From the NCBI RefSeq assembly GCF_038592905.1, contig NZ_CP151943.1:2110501-2174500 (forward strand): DNA of 64,000 bases, in the 5' to 3' direction. A program made the position numbers and the translations under genes. Below are positions 8,706 to 18,044 of this stretch, one piece after another. Below the pieces are notes generated by a model that searched no databases, was not told where the DNA came from, and saw nothing but the letters and a program-made list of their open reading frames with translations. Each line of letters begins with the position of its first letter. Within the stretch, counting starts at the first letter, position 1. The stretch is from Neobacillus sp. FSL H8-0543. GTDB lineage: Bacteria > Bacillota > Bacilli > Bacillales > Cytobacillaceae.

Positions 8706-10139
8706 TTACGCCCTCTTTCTGCGAATTGGTCTAACTTTCCAATAGTAATTTACAAAATCTCCTAAATTATGAATCTTTCGGAATGTGAACTCCAAATCCA
8801 TATCAATCGCAATCTGATCTTTGTTAAAGTCCGTCATATTTAAGTAATATCTTGTTTTATCTGCATCCTCTGTAATCGCTTGCACAATAACAGGATCATC
8901 ACTTCTACCGGCAAGGTTATCAATCGAGTACGTAAATAATTTAGTAAAGACCTCTGTTTTATTAACTTTTTCAAATTGATCAACTGTTCCACACTGAACA
9001 CATACTCTATTAGCCGGGAACATATGCGTTCCACACTCCGTGCACTTGCCTCCGTACAGCTTCAAGTAAGTTTCTTGTTCTCTCCATGATTGGGCTGTTG
9101 ATGCAGGTATCTTATAATCTTCACCTGGTACGGCCTCTATGATGCCTCTGAATGAAAGAAACCTTCCATAATCGGTAAAGACTGCACGGTTATCTAAATA
9201 TTTCTTCAGAGAATTGGCATCTTTAATTTTCTTGATGTTGTCCGTTACTGTGAGAACAAAAGCATCTGCTCCATTTCCATAAGCAACCAAGACCAACTTA
9301 TCACCAGGTTCAGCCTGTTCAAGTGCATCCACTAACATAAGCAATGGCTGTGCTACTCCGAGAACACCAATAGTAGAAGTAAATGTATCCTGGACTTGAT
9401 CCTCTCTTAGACCAAGCTTTTTAGCGATTTTCACATTTTCTTTCATTCCAGGTGTCGTTAAGATAACCTTTTTAATATCAGTTACCGAAAGCTCGGCCTT
9501 CTCTACTATTTTATGGAAAGCATAGAGTACCGATTGGTTGTATCCTTCATCCGCTGCAAACCTAGCCTCAGCATTTCTCACATAAAGATCATCTTGATTT
9601 CTCCACATGTCATGAATTTCGTTTTGACATGAAAATACATAATCAATCGTTGCCAATACATCTTTATTTCCAACAGTAACAGCAGCCGCACCATCTCCAA
9701 AAACTTGCTCCTGTAGGGACTTCGGATATGCATTACGAATATCTGCTGAAGTCACCAAAACCTCATTTGAGTTACCAGATAATACTTCACTGTAACCTGC
9801 CTTTAATGCACTTGTTGCACTTCTCATCGACGAATTGAAATCTGCTGTAAAGATGTCTTTACGTAAATCACAGACAGTTGAAATTAAAGTAGCATGTGAC
9901 TTTTCAGCATATGGAGCAGTTGTTGAAGCGAAATATACACCATCAATTTCATTACGGCCTTTATATCTAAAGCACTCTAGAGCTGCTTCTACAGACATGG
10001 TCACACTATCTTCATCCACGGACGCGACACTTCTTGATCCTTTTAAGCCCTTTCCTCCCCACGATTCAGCAATTGTTTTTCGGTCCATATAGTAATATGG
10101 GATATATGCGCCAATGGATGTTATTCCTACACTTGGCAT
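8706..10139 (-). CDS. HMG-CoA-synthase-like protein fused to a DUF35 zinc-ribbon/OB domain
   Basis: About 477 residues. Residues 1-330 form a KAS III/HMG-CoA-synthase-like fold; residues about 340-470 are a rubredoxin-like zinc ribbon (CTECG and CVQCG, four cysteines) followed by an OB fold. At the place of the catalytic Cys the sequence reads NSSMRSATSAL, so Met105 replaces it. The start was moved to the ATG at 10139, 7 bases after GGAGG. First gene of the cluster, divergent from the PucR regulator. PhlA, PhlC and PhlB of diacetylphloroglucinol synthesis and the archaeal thiolase/HMGCS complexes have the same three parts. Confidence 0.85.
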   Translation of the reverse strand: MPSVGITSIGAYIPYYYMDRKTIAESWGGKGLKGSRSVASVDEDSVTMSVEAALECFRYKGRNEIDGVYFASTTAPYAEKSHATLISTVCDLRKDIFTADFNSSMRSATSALKAGYSEVLSGNSNEVLVTSADIRNAYPKSLQEQVFGDGAAAVTVGNKDVLATIDYVFSCQNEIHDMWRNQDDLYVRNAEARFAADEGYNQSVLYAFHKIVEKAELSVTDIKKVILTTPGMKENVKIAKKLGLREDQVQDTFTSTIGVLGVAQPLLMLVDALEQAEPGDKLVLVAYGNGADAFVLTVTDNIKKIKDANSLKKYLDNRAVFTDYGRFLSFRGIIEAVPGEDYKIPASTAQSWREQETYLKLYGGKCTECGTHMFPANRVCVQCGTVDQFEKVNKTEVFTKLFTYSIDNLAGRSDDPVIVQAITEDADKTRYYLNMTDFNKDQIAIDMDLEFTFRKIHNLGDFVNYYWKVRPIRRKRA

Positions 10140-10267
10140 ATTCAAACCTCCTTCTGTATGACTTGAAAGCGTTCTACATATTTAGTATAATTCTTCACAA
10201 AGACTACGTCTTTACTAGAAAATACGAAAAAAAAGCACTAATTTTCCTCCAAAAGTAGGATAAATAC

Positions 10268-10284
10268 TATCTACATAGTAGATA
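10268..10284. promoter_or_regulatory. Perfect 17-bp palindrome before the PucR-type gene
   Basis: TATCTAC ATA GTAGATA lies 19 bases before the regulator start and 129 bases before the divergent cluster. It is a good candidate operator for autoregulation or for control of the cluster. Confidence 0.5.
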
Positions 10285-10302
10285 CATAGAGGAGTTAAGA
10301 GC

Positions 10303-11973
10303 ATGGCTATATGTATTAAAGATCTGGATACTTTAGGAACTCTAAGTAATTCAATTCATTTGATTGCTGGAAAAAATGGACAAAGTCGAGTGGTACGATA
10401 CATTACCATAATGGAAGTAGATGATTTTGCAGACAAACCGTTGGGGGAAGATCTTTTAGTCTTGACAACTTTTTCAACCAGTGCGAGTGATCCTTGTAAA
10501 ATGGAAGAAGTTCTACTTAAACTGATACAAAAGAATATATCTGGCATTGCTATTAAAGTGAATCGCTTTTTGAAGGAAATACCAGACTCTTTGATAAAAA
10601 TAGCTGATCAATACAAGACGCCATTATTTCTAATTGATAAGGATATCCCATTCAGGACGATCATTTCTGATGTCAATACTCTTATCATTAGTGAACAATT
10701 TGAAACAATCAAAACCTTAAACAATCAATATGAGGACTTTTATACATCTATTTTGAAGGGGGAAGATTTAGGAATTCTTCTGCAAAAAATAGGAAAACAA
10801 CTGTCCCGGAATTGTTTTTGCTTTTCACAAACAGGGGAAATGCTGAAACAGTCTATTCAGCAACACACTAAAAATTTGGAAGTACTTATAGAATATATTG
10901 AACTATTGAACAAAAATCCAGAAATGATCTGGCAGACGGTTAATTCTGGAGAGAACTATATCATCAGTGCAGATAGAGATTTCATTGTTTTCCCGTGTAT
11001 CGCCTATAATAAAATCTTAGGATATTTCGTCGTGCAACAATTAAATACAAGCGATTTTAATGTAATGATGAACGTCAAGCAGTTCACTTCCTTCCTTTCT
11101 ATTAAACTACTAGAAGATGTCCTCAAGAAAGAAAGTGAAGCAAAATTCCAAATTCAGCTAGCGAATGAAATCTTTTATAATACTACATTATCCGAAGATA
11201 TGATTAGGGGTAAGTTGAACCTGATGGGACTTGATCCTGAAGAATATTATTATGTACTTTTCATTGAACCCTCTGCTCCATCAAAACAAAACCCAAATAT
11301 TTTGAACTCGAATTATTTACAGAAAAAAATCTCTCTATTTGTAAAATATTACGTTACTAACTTTTTGATCACAGACGTTAGTGACGGATATATCTTGATT
11401 CTTACATTTAACAAGCAAGGAGTATTTCATAGTATTCCTTCATTTAAAGAGTTCTTGATCAATTTATACAAAATTATAGACATCCCCACTGGTTTTAAAA
11501 TCGGATGCAGCCCTAAAGAAAATACACTTATCCAGATTGCGAATGCCTTAAAATTATCAAAGAGATCCATCCTTCTCGGTAAAGAAATTTACCCAGAAAG
11601 GAATATTTATCTCATTGATGACTATTTTAATATCCAAATGATCATGGGCATGCTGAATACAGAGGAGCATAAACTAATTCGGTCAAAGATTATCTCACCA
11701 CTAGAAAAATATGATAAAAAATATAAATCTTACTTGATTGAAACTCTCGAAACCTGTCTTAAAGTTGATACTTTGCAAGAGGCTGCCAAAAGTCTTTTCT
11801 TACATACGAGTTCCCTACGTTACAGACTAGAAAAAATCCATGAAATAACTGGTGAAAACTTCTTTACTAACGTAGGAAAATATTCATTAACCAACGCTTA
11901 TTTGCTACTAAAACTAGAGAAAATCTTTGGAATAGATACAAAACAACTTGATCTGCAGGATGCACATTCCTAA
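10303..11973 (+). CDS. PucR-family transcriptional regulator
   Basis: 556 residues. The N-terminal 120 residues match the PucR ligand-binding-type domain (LNSIHLIAGKNGQSRVVRYI and TFSTSASDP region). The C-terminal 70 residues are the PucR HTH (AKSLFLHTSSLRYRLEKIHEI). The middle has a CdaR GGDEF-like look. GAGGAG precedes the ATG. It is divergent from the thiolase/HMGCS cluster, so it most likely controls that cluster in response to the substrate. Confidence 0.9.
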   Translation: MAICIKDLDTLGTLSNSIHLIAGKNGQSRVVRYITIMEVDDFADKPLGEDLLVLTTFSTSASDPCKMEEVLLKLIQKNISGIAIKVNRFLKEIPDSLIKIADQYKTPLFLIDKDIPFRTIISDVNTLIISEQFETIKTLNNQYEDFYTSILKGEDLGILLQKIGKQLSRNCFCFSQTGEMLKQSIQQHTKNLEVLIEYIELLNKNPEMIWQTVNSGENYIISADRDFIVFPCIAYNKILGYFVVQQLNTSDFNVMMNVKQFTSFLSIKLLEDVLKKESEAKFQIQLANEIFYNTTLSEDMIRGKLNLMGLDPEEYYYVLFIEPSAPSKQNPNILNSNYLQKKISLFVKYYVTNFLITDVSDGYILILTFNKQGVFHSIPSFKEFLINLYKIIDIPTGFKIGCSPKENTLIQIANALKLSKRSILLGKEIYPERNIYLIDDYFNIQMIMGMLNTEEHKLIRSKIISPLEKYDKKYKSYLIETLETCLKVDTLQEAAKSLFLHTSSLRYRLEKIHEITGENFFTNVGKYSLTNAYLLLKLEKIFGIDTKQLDLQDAHS

Positions 11974-11982
11974 AGTTTCAAA

Positions 11983-12026
11983 AAAGAGGTCTCCCAAAAG
12001 TGTGAAATACTTTGAGAAACCTCTTT
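11983..12026 (+). terminator. Terminator-like hairpin after the PucR gene
   Basis: AAAGAGGT (11983) pairs with ACCTCTTT (12019), with further inner pairing (AAAAGT/ACTTT). The T run is short. Confidence 0.55.
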
Positions 12027-12210
12027 CAGAATCATATTCTCCTAACACGTCCGTTAAGGACCTCCGACCAATAACTCCCCGGTGACATAACAGCAATCGC
12101 AAATCCTGTCGATGTCTGAGCTCCAATAAACTCAAATATTTCCTTTTTTCTTTATTCACATTGGCCTAACCTTCCCTCTGCTCCCCTTACGAAATTTTCT
12201 GAGAGATGAT

Positions 12211-12267
12211 ATGACTATGTAATTTTTGAGAATCGATCAGCAGCTCTCCCTATCAATAGAGCTGTAA
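12211..12267 (+). pseudogene. 18-codon LSIEL mini-ORF, copy A (nonsense codon)
   Basis: Aligns codon for codon with the intact 18-codon frames at 41247 and 45273 and ends in the same LSIEL plus TAA. Codon 4 is TAA where the others have AAA. It lies 34 bases before repeat copy R1, as in the other two. Confidence 0.45.
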
Positions 12268-12300
12268 ACGCTAAACTCTAATAAAGCCCAACCGCTTTTT

Positions 12301-12655
12301 TCCCATTATTACAAATCCGCCTCTCGACAAACCTCTTACATCAAAAATCACCAAAATCCCTTTATCACTGCAAAAACAGCCAATCCAATTAAACGTTTAA
12401 TTAGTCAAAATTTCACTAACTAATCGATTGATTAGATACATCCAAAACCCTTTAATTAAACGAACACAGCCCAGTTTGACCGAAAAATCCTGTCGATGAT
12501 AGGTCCGAATCTTCGATAAATATCTTCAATGAATATCTATAAAAACTAGTAACCTTCAAAAATCAACACGTTTTGATACTAAACAAACGTTTGTGTAAAA
12601 CACAGACACTCAAGATAAATAAAGGGATTCTTTTTGAAAATGGGTAGAAATTTGT
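12301..12655. repeat. 360-bp palindrome-bearing repeat, copy R1
   Basis: Full copy. The first palindrome is AATTAAACGTTTAATTAG, with both arms changed together relative to the usual AATCAAACGTTTGATTAG, which argues that the palindrome itself is under selection. The second site is TAATCGATTGATTA; the third is changed on one side. Preceded by the mini-ORF copy A. Confidence 0.85.
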
Positions 12656-12699
12656 CAAGCAGATAGAATGATGATTTTGGTGGCAGATACACAAAACCT

Positions 12700-12800
12700 C
12701 GATAAAAAAAGGAAGCCCCAAAGCACCAATCTTTAAGGATTATCAAACGGTTCTCGTCCTTCAAGAAATGAAGCATAAGAACCGTCCCCGTGCTTCAATC
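12700..12800. repeat. REP-like motifs (ACGGTTCTC and AACCGTCCCC)
   Basis: An inverted pair, CAAACGGTTCTCG and GAAGCATAAGAACCGTCCCCG, of the kind found in many Bacillus intergenic REP sequences. Similar motifs recur near 13805, 37990, 39205 and 40390. Confidence 0.45.
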
Positions 12801-12848
12801 CGACCTATGCTCGGCCGCACCCTCCCCCAAAATTCCATCGCATCAAAT

Positions 12849-13661
12849 TCAATGATTTAGTATTAATTTTTCGATCGCATAGGCGACGCCATTTTCATTA
12901 TTGGATAATGTATGGAACTGAGCCGCTTCTTTTACAACGGATTCTGCATTAGCCATGGCAACTCCACAGCCAGCATACTCAATCATACTTAAATCATTTT
13001 CGCCATCCCCGATGCAGATGACCTCTTCCTGTTTAATCGAAAGTTTTTCGGCTAGTAGTCTTACTGCATTTCCCTTGCTGACACTGGGGTCAAGGATTTC
13101 TAAAAAGAACGGAGTACTTTTAACGAACGTATATTTTTCCCAGAATGATTCAGGGATGTTTGCAATGTTTTGATTCAAACGTTCTGGTTCATCAATAAAC
13201 ATGACTTTCGGAATAAGCATGTCCTTTGATACTTCATCAATTGGCCGATAATGGATAGGAATTTGATTGATATGGGCTTCATGAATGGTATATCGGCTTA
13301 TCTCTCGATTCGGCGTATAAAGATTTTCTGTATCAAAGAACTGGAACGGTGAATCGATCATTTGGCTTAATTCGTATAGTTCCTTTAAGTTTTCATAGGT
13401 TAAGGTAATTTGCGATTCTACATCCTTGGTGTACGTATTTTGCACAAGAGCACCATTAAAGGTAATCACATAGTCATCTTCATCATTTAATTTCAATTCC
13501 TCAATAATCGATTGAACACCGACGATTGGCCTTCCAGTACAGATGACCACCTTCACTCCTTTTGCTTTAGCAGCTTGAATGGCGTCATTTACTTCTTTTG
13601 TAATTTCTTTCCGATCATTCATCAGCGTTCCATCAATATCTATGGCAATTAATTTATACAA
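12849..13661 (-). CDS. Cof-type HAD-IIB family phosphatase
   Basis: 270 residues. HAD motif I is DIDGTLMND (residues 8-16), motif II CTGRP, and motif IV GDGENDLSMIEYAGCGVAMANA near 218. The C2 cap is between 85 and 185. Cof-type enzymes dephosphorylate sugar phosphates or cofactors in the cytoplasm. It starts with TTG behind AGGAGG. A single-gene unit between repeats. Confidence 0.9.
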   Translation of the reverse strand: MYKLIAIDIDGTLMNDRKEITKEVNDAIQAAKAKGVKVVICTGRPIVGVQSIIEELKLNDEDDYVITFNGALVQNTYTKDVESQITLTYENLKELYELSQMIDSPFQFFDTENLYTPNREISRYTIHEAHINQIPIHYRPIDEVSKDMLIPKVMFIDEPERLNQNIANIPESFWEKYTFVKSTPFFLEILDPSVSKGNAVRLLAEKLSIKQEEVICIGDGENDLSMIEYAGCGVAMANAESVVKEAAQFHTLSNNENGVAYAIEKLILNH

Positions 13662-13802
13662 AACTTGTCCTCCTAAATCTTGTTGTAAGAAAGCATATTC
13701 CTATACTACAAGAAGGACAATGAATAATCCAGACTGACAGACTATCTCAAAAAAGCCATAGCACAATCCACTTGTCCGAACGGTTCGAACTTCCAAGAGA
13801 AG

Positions 13803-13826
13803 CAAGGGGACGGTTCTTCTGCTTCA
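13803..13826. repeat. REP-like motif
   Basis: AAGGGGACGGTTCTTCTGCTTC, the complement of the motif at about 12780; the two flank the phosphatase gene in inverted orientation. Confidence 0.45.
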
Positions 13827-13899
13827 TTTCGAAAGCTTGATGAAGCTTAGTACCGTCAAAGTGTGTTGCATTAATAAGACCTTTCGAAACACTTTTTAC

Positions 13900-13995
13900 T
13901 CGTTATTACAAATCTGCCCCCCGACAACCCTCACACCCCCTAAATCAACCAAACCCCTCAATAACAGCAAAAACCCCAAAACCCCTGATACTAAA
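13900..13995. repeat. 360-bp repeat, truncated copy R2
   Basis: Only the first third is present (TTATTACAAATCTGCC through CAGCAAAAACCCC); the palindromes are lost. It is followed by a REP-like AAACGTCCCCCTGT. Confidence 0.7.
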
Positions 13996-14095
13996 CGTCC
14001 CCCTGTCTCCCACATGTTCACAGCTTTGTCGTTGGTCTTTTATTTTTGTAAGGTTCAAAATGGGAGTATAACCAGTTTAGGGAGGGTATGTGTTG

Positions 14096-15727
14096 ATGTT
14101 TTTAGAAGATTTTCTTGGTCAATCCGGTTGGGGGTATTCGGTTGTATCGAATATGGATATTCACGGTCTTTCCATCTCTACAGTCGGTTTAGGAATGGAT
14201 TATTTATTATGCAATCATGAAGGTAACTCTGCCTTGCTGTCAGGTCATGCCGAGATTATTCTGCTATCTACATTTGTCGATCACATTAAAAGTGCAATCC
14301 CCCTGCTTCTGCCTGAAGTATTTTTGATTCTCCCCGGAACCGTTCAAACCGCAGCGATCGAAGAAGTCGAGGCACTGAAACACCTCCTACCGGACTGTAC
14401 GATAATCATCATTGACTCAGATATTCAACCAGAGAAACTATATCTTACTTGTATAGATCTTATTCATCAAGACAATAATTACCGGGAGCAGTTGATCAAC
14501 CACCATTATCTGCATCTTGCCGATTTACTTTCGCAAGATGCCGAAGTTAGTGAAATCGAGAGCTATGCATATAAGGTGCTAGGAAACCCAATGATTATTA
14601 CCGATGAGAGCTATAAAGTGATGACTTATTCAAAAAGTAACAATGTCGATGATTTTATCTGGTCAACCATCGTCAACAACACGTATTGCCCGTCGCAAAT
14701 TGTGAAAATGACGGACCATAATCATTTCTGGGAACGCCTAAAGAAAAACAGACATCCATTATTTGTCGACAGCGATGATTTTTCTCCCTTTACCCAAAGA
14801 GCAGTAGCCGTGATAAAAGCAGGCATGAAAATCAAAGGGTATATTGCACTAGTTGAAGTGAATAAAAAGATTTCCGCCCGCGACCTCTATGTTTTACAGA
14901 TGGTCGCAGAAATAATTGGAATTAAGTTCAAAGAACAGGATGCCGTACTAAAGGCCATTGGGTTAATGGAATCTGAACTAATCAGCGACCTGCTCGATGG
15001 GAAAATGAATAATGAAAGAATGGCTCGAAACCGAGTCCAATCGGTTGGCTGGAAAATAGAGCAAACCTATTTCGTCCTCTGTGTGCAGTCCAAACAGAAA
15101 ATGCGCATGCTTGGGTCAATCGTCACAAAACTGAGGGAACGTCTCCTCGCCCATTATCCATTTTGTGTCGACATCCTCCAAGGTGAGTATGCTTTTTTTA
15201 TCATCGGCTTTGAAGTAACGGACGAAGCACCATTCCATCACATGAAAAGCATTGAGAAAATAATGGTCGAAAACAAGACAATTGGCTATGCCGGAATGGC
15301 TTTTCATACCCTAACAGAAGTGAGCAAAAGCTATTCCCAAGCCAAAAGTACGGTTCAAACAACTCAATTATTATCGGAATCACTCAATAAATCACTTTAT
15401 TTATACAGTGAAATAGTTGTCTATGATTTACTTGTCAAGACTAACCAGTTGAGAGGGTATGACACCTTTACATGCCCTTCACTCGCTACTTTAGTGAAAG
15501 TCGACCAGGAAGACGGAACAGAATACATCAAAACATTACGATATTTTTTTAAAAATAACCAGAATTCCGCCGATACGGCGAAGGCCATGTTCCTGCACAG
15601 AAATACGATTAATTACCGGCTCAATAAAATTCGCCACGTAATCGAAGATGATTTTGATAATCCAGCGGTTCGCCTACATATGAATCTATCATTAATGCTA
15701 CTGGACTTAGGAATAATCCGCTCTTAG
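14096..15727 (+). CDS. PucR/CdaR-type transcriptional regulator
   Basis: About 543 residues. The C-terminal HTH_30 is TAKAMFLHRNTINYRLNKI. The central region (about 150-450) resembles the GAF/GGDEF-like part of CdaR/PucR proteins. The N-terminal 130 residues are hydrophobic-patterned (ILLSTFVDHI, LLLPEVFLILPG) and resemble a purine-catabolism PucR-like sensor domain. The ATG at 14096 is favoured by GGGAGGG 9-10 bases upstream; a GTG at 14090 is too close. It lies 175 bases before the flavin reductase gene on the same strand and probably regulates it. Confidence 0.85.
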   Translation: MFLEDFLGQSGWGYSVVSNMDIHGLSISTVGLGMDYLLCNHEGNSALLSGHAEIILLSTFVDHIKSAIPLLLPEVFLILPGTVQTAAIEEVEALKHLLPDCTIIIIDSDIQPEKLYLTCIDLIHQDNNYREQLINHHYLHLADLLSQDAEVSEIESYAYKVLGNPMIITDESYKVMTYSKSNNVDDFIWSTIVNNTYCPSQIVKMTDHNHFWERLKKNRHPLFVDSDDFSPFTQRAVAVIKAGMKIKGYIALVEVNKKISARDLYVLQMVAEIIGIKFKEQDAVLKAIGLMESELISDLLDGKMNNERMARNRVQSVGWKIEQTYFVLCVQSKQKMRMLGSIVTKLRERLLAHYPFCVDILQGEYAFFIIGFEVTDEAPFHHMKSIEKIMVENKTIGYAGMAFHTLTEVSKSYSQAKSTVQTTQLLSESLNKSLYLYSEIVVYDLLVKTNQLRGYDTFTCPSLATLVKVDQEDGTEYIKTLRYFFKNNQNSADTAKAMFLHRNTINYRLNKIRHVIEDDFDNPAVRLHMNLSLMLLDLGIIRS

Positions 15728-15791
15728 ATAAAAAACTCTTATTTACTACCAAAATATTGTAAAACCGCCCTATCCATTTTTATAGCTTGCC

Positions 15792-15809
15792 TTTGTTCAA
15801 TTGAACAAA
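15792..15809. promoter_or_regulatory. Perfect 18-bp palindrome (operator candidate)
   Basis: TTTGTTCAATTGAACAAA, fully self-complementary, between the regulator gene and the flavin reductase gene. Confidence 0.5.
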
Positions 15810-15850
15810 AAGAGGACCCAATGTTTTCATTCCTTTTAGTTTGTGAATGT

Positions 15851-15887
15851 TTTAACATAATAGTCAGATACACCGATTATGTTAAAA
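15851..15887. promoter_or_regulatory. 11-bp perfect inverted repeat reaching the ribosome binding site
   Basis: TTTAACATAAT (15851-15861) and ATTATGTTAAA (15877-15887), 15-base loop. The right arm overlaps AAAAGGAG of the reductase gene, so it could act as an operator or as an RNA hairpin that hides the ribosome binding site. Confidence 0.5.
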
Positions 15888-15902
15888 GGAGTGGGATTTT
15901 TA

Positions 15903-17969
15903 ATGGACTTTAAAAGACTTACACAACCTGGTAGAATCGGAAAAATGGAATTAAAAAACAGAATGATCATGCCGGGAATGGGGACAAATCTTGCAGCTGC
16001 AGATGGAACCGTTTCAGATGTAATTGTTAACTACTATGCACGAAGAGCAAATGGTGGCGTCGGCCTCATTATTACTGAAGTATGTTGTCCAGAACCTCAA
16101 GGACGGGTCATTCCGGGCGAAATTGAAATTACCAATAGCGCATTTATGCCAGGATTAAGCCGAATTCCACATGCCGTCCACTCAGGTGGCGCAAAGGTAG
16201 CGTTACAGCTTGCGCACGGCGGATGCTTTGCAAGTGAGTCGGTAACAGGACAGCAACCAATTTCTCCATCCGGTGTTGGAACCTTCCAACTTCCAAATGA
16301 CACACCTCGAGAAATGACAATCGAGGAAATCAAATCATTAATTGAAAAATATGGGTTAGCAGCGCAACGAGCAAGACAGTGCGGGTTTGATGCAGTCGAA
16401 CTTCATGGTGCACATGGATACATGCCGTTGCAATTTTTATCCGGTTACACAAACAGAAGAACAGACGAATATGGCGGTAGTTTAGAAAACCGCGCTCGCT
16501 TCGCACTCGAAACGATTCGCTCGATAAAAGAACATGCAGGAGAAGATTTCACTTTAATTTACAGACTATCTGCTGATGAAGATGTTCCAAATGGCATCAC
16601 ATTGAATGAGGCTTGTACATTTGCAAAGTGGGCAGAGGAAGCCGGCGCTGATGCGATCCACGTTTCTGCTGGAACATGGGACTCCCGCTTACACAAATAC
16701 AACGATGTAATGGCTGGAAAAACAACAGCTGCTGGGAAAAATTTGACCGATGGCATCGCCACCTCCATGTGGGTTCAACCGAACTACACACCAAGAGGAA
16801 CCCTACTGCCGCTGGCAGAAGGGATCAAAAAACATGTAACCATTCCTGTTATCGCTGTCGGTAGTATCTCACCAGAAATGGCCGAAGACACATTGGAAAA
16901 AGGAAATGCAGACTTTATCGCAATTGGTCGCCAAATCATCGCTGACCCAGACTACCCGGCGAAAATCACCGCTGGAAAACCGGAAAACATCCGTCGCTGC
17001 CTACGGTGCAACGAATGTCTCGGAGAGGTGATGAAGAGCAAAGGCATTTCCTGTGCCGTTAACCCTGAAGCAGGCAAGGAATTTGAAAGCTTTACAACCG
17101 TAACACCGGCCATCTATAAAAAGAAAGTAGCCGTGGTCGGTTCAGGACCTGCTGGTATGCAGGCCGTTTTAACCGCTGTGGAGGCTGGTCATGACGTAAC
17201 ATTATTTGAAAAAGATCTTCGTCTTGGCGGTACGCTTTATTATGTCGCCCTACCAGATTTCAAGACCGACTTCCGTGAATATACCAACTATATGATTCGA
17301 ATGGTCCAAAACAGTGGAGCAAAAATCGAAACAGGCGTGGAAGTAACCGCCGAACTGATTCAGAGACGCGGCTTCGATTCCGTTATTGTCGCAACCGGTG
17401 CATCTACCTTCAAGCCGAACATCGATGGTGCTGAAGATGAAACGATTGGCGATCCGCTTGAAGTGCTCGACGGCAAGATTCCTGAAGGCGAAGAAATCAT
17501 CGTTTGTGGTGCCGGACTTTGCGGCTGTGAAGTAGCGATGTTCCTCGCTGAAAAAGGCAAGAAGGTCACAATTGTTGACCAACTTTCTGAAGCGGCACAA
17601 GAAATGCCAATTTATAGCAGATGGGTGCTCAATGCGAAAATGGCTGAGCTTGAAATCTCAATCAAAACGAATCATAAAATTAACAAAATGACCGGAACCT
17701 ATATTAATTGCACAACGAATGACGAAACGGTTCTCTACACAGCTGATGCCGTGGTTTGTGCCCTAGGTCTAAAATCAAGAAAAGGGTTAACCGAAGCATT
17801 GCGCGAAACCTGTGAGGAAGTCGAGATCCTCACGGTCGGAGACACCAATGCACCACGGAAAATAATCCAAGCCGTACACGAAGGCTACCATGCAGCCAGA
17901 AGACTTGGCCAATTCCCGGCACAACCAAGAAAAAATGCAAAAGTACTGGAAACAACAGTAGCACAGTAA
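15903..17969 (+). CDS. FMN/FAD/4Fe-4S enoate or 2,4-dienoyl-CoA reductase-like oxidoreductase
   Basis: 688 residues. Residues 1-350 form an old-yellow-enzyme barrel (ELHGAHGYMPLQF with the catalytic His pair, RLSADE). A 4Fe-4S site CLRCNEC plus a fourth Cys (GISC) lies near 360-385. An FAD domain begins at VVGSGPAGMQA near 415, with an NAD domain near 530 (ICGAGLCGCEVA-type). This is the layout of FadH, BaiCD and enoate reductases, which reduce carbon-carbon double bonds. The ATG at 15903 was chosen over an earlier frame because AAAAGGAGTG lies about 10 bases upstream. Two palindromes in front suggest repression. Confidence 0.88.
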   Translation: MDFKRLTQPGRIGKMELKNRMIMPGMGTNLAAADGTVSDVIVNYYARRANGGVGLIITEVCCPEPQGRVIPGEIEITNSAFMPGLSRIPHAVHSGGAKVALQLAHGGCFASESVTGQQPISPSGVGTFQLPNDTPREMTIEEIKSLIEKYGLAAQRARQCGFDAVELHGAHGYMPLQFLSGYTNRRTDEYGGSLENRARFALETIRSIKEHAGEDFTLIYRLSADEDVPNGITLNEACTFAKWAEEAGADAIHVSAGTWDSRLHKYNDVMAGKTTAAGKNLTDGIATSMWVQPNYTPRGTLLPLAEGIKKHVTIPVIAVGSISPEMAEDTLEKGNADFIAIGRQIIADPDYPAKITAGKPENIRRCLRCNECLGEVMKSKGISCAVNPEAGKEFESFTTVTPAIYKKKVAVVGSGPAGMQAVLTAVEAGHDVTLFEKDLRLGGTLYYVALPDFKTDFREYTNYMIRMVQNSGAKIETGVEVTAELIQRRGFDSVIVATGASTFKPNIDGAEDETIGDPLEVLDGKIPEGEEIIVCGAGLCGCEVAMFLAEKGKKVTIVDQLSEAAQEMPIYSRWVLNAKMAELEISIKTNHKINKMTGTYINCTTNDETVLYTADAVVCALGLKSRKGLTEALRETCEEVEILTVGDTNAPRKIIQAVHEGYHAARRLGQFPAQPRKNAKVLETTVAQ

Positions 17970-17986
17970 TTCGATAGGATCACGTT

Positions 17987-18026
17987 AAAATGAGGTATAG
18001 CCGATAGGCCATACCTCATTTTTTGT
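17987..18026 (+). terminator. Rho-independent terminator after the reductase
   Basis: AAAATGAGGTAT (17987-17998) pairs with ATACCTCATTTT (18011-18022), followed by TTTTG and TTTTT. Confidence 0.85.
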
Positions 18027-18044
18027 TTTTCCCTCACGCCCCTT

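Noticed and set aside
13837..14220. 127-codon frame before the second PucR-type gene
   Set aside because: It runs through truncated repeat R2 and into the regulator gene in another frame; no start signal.
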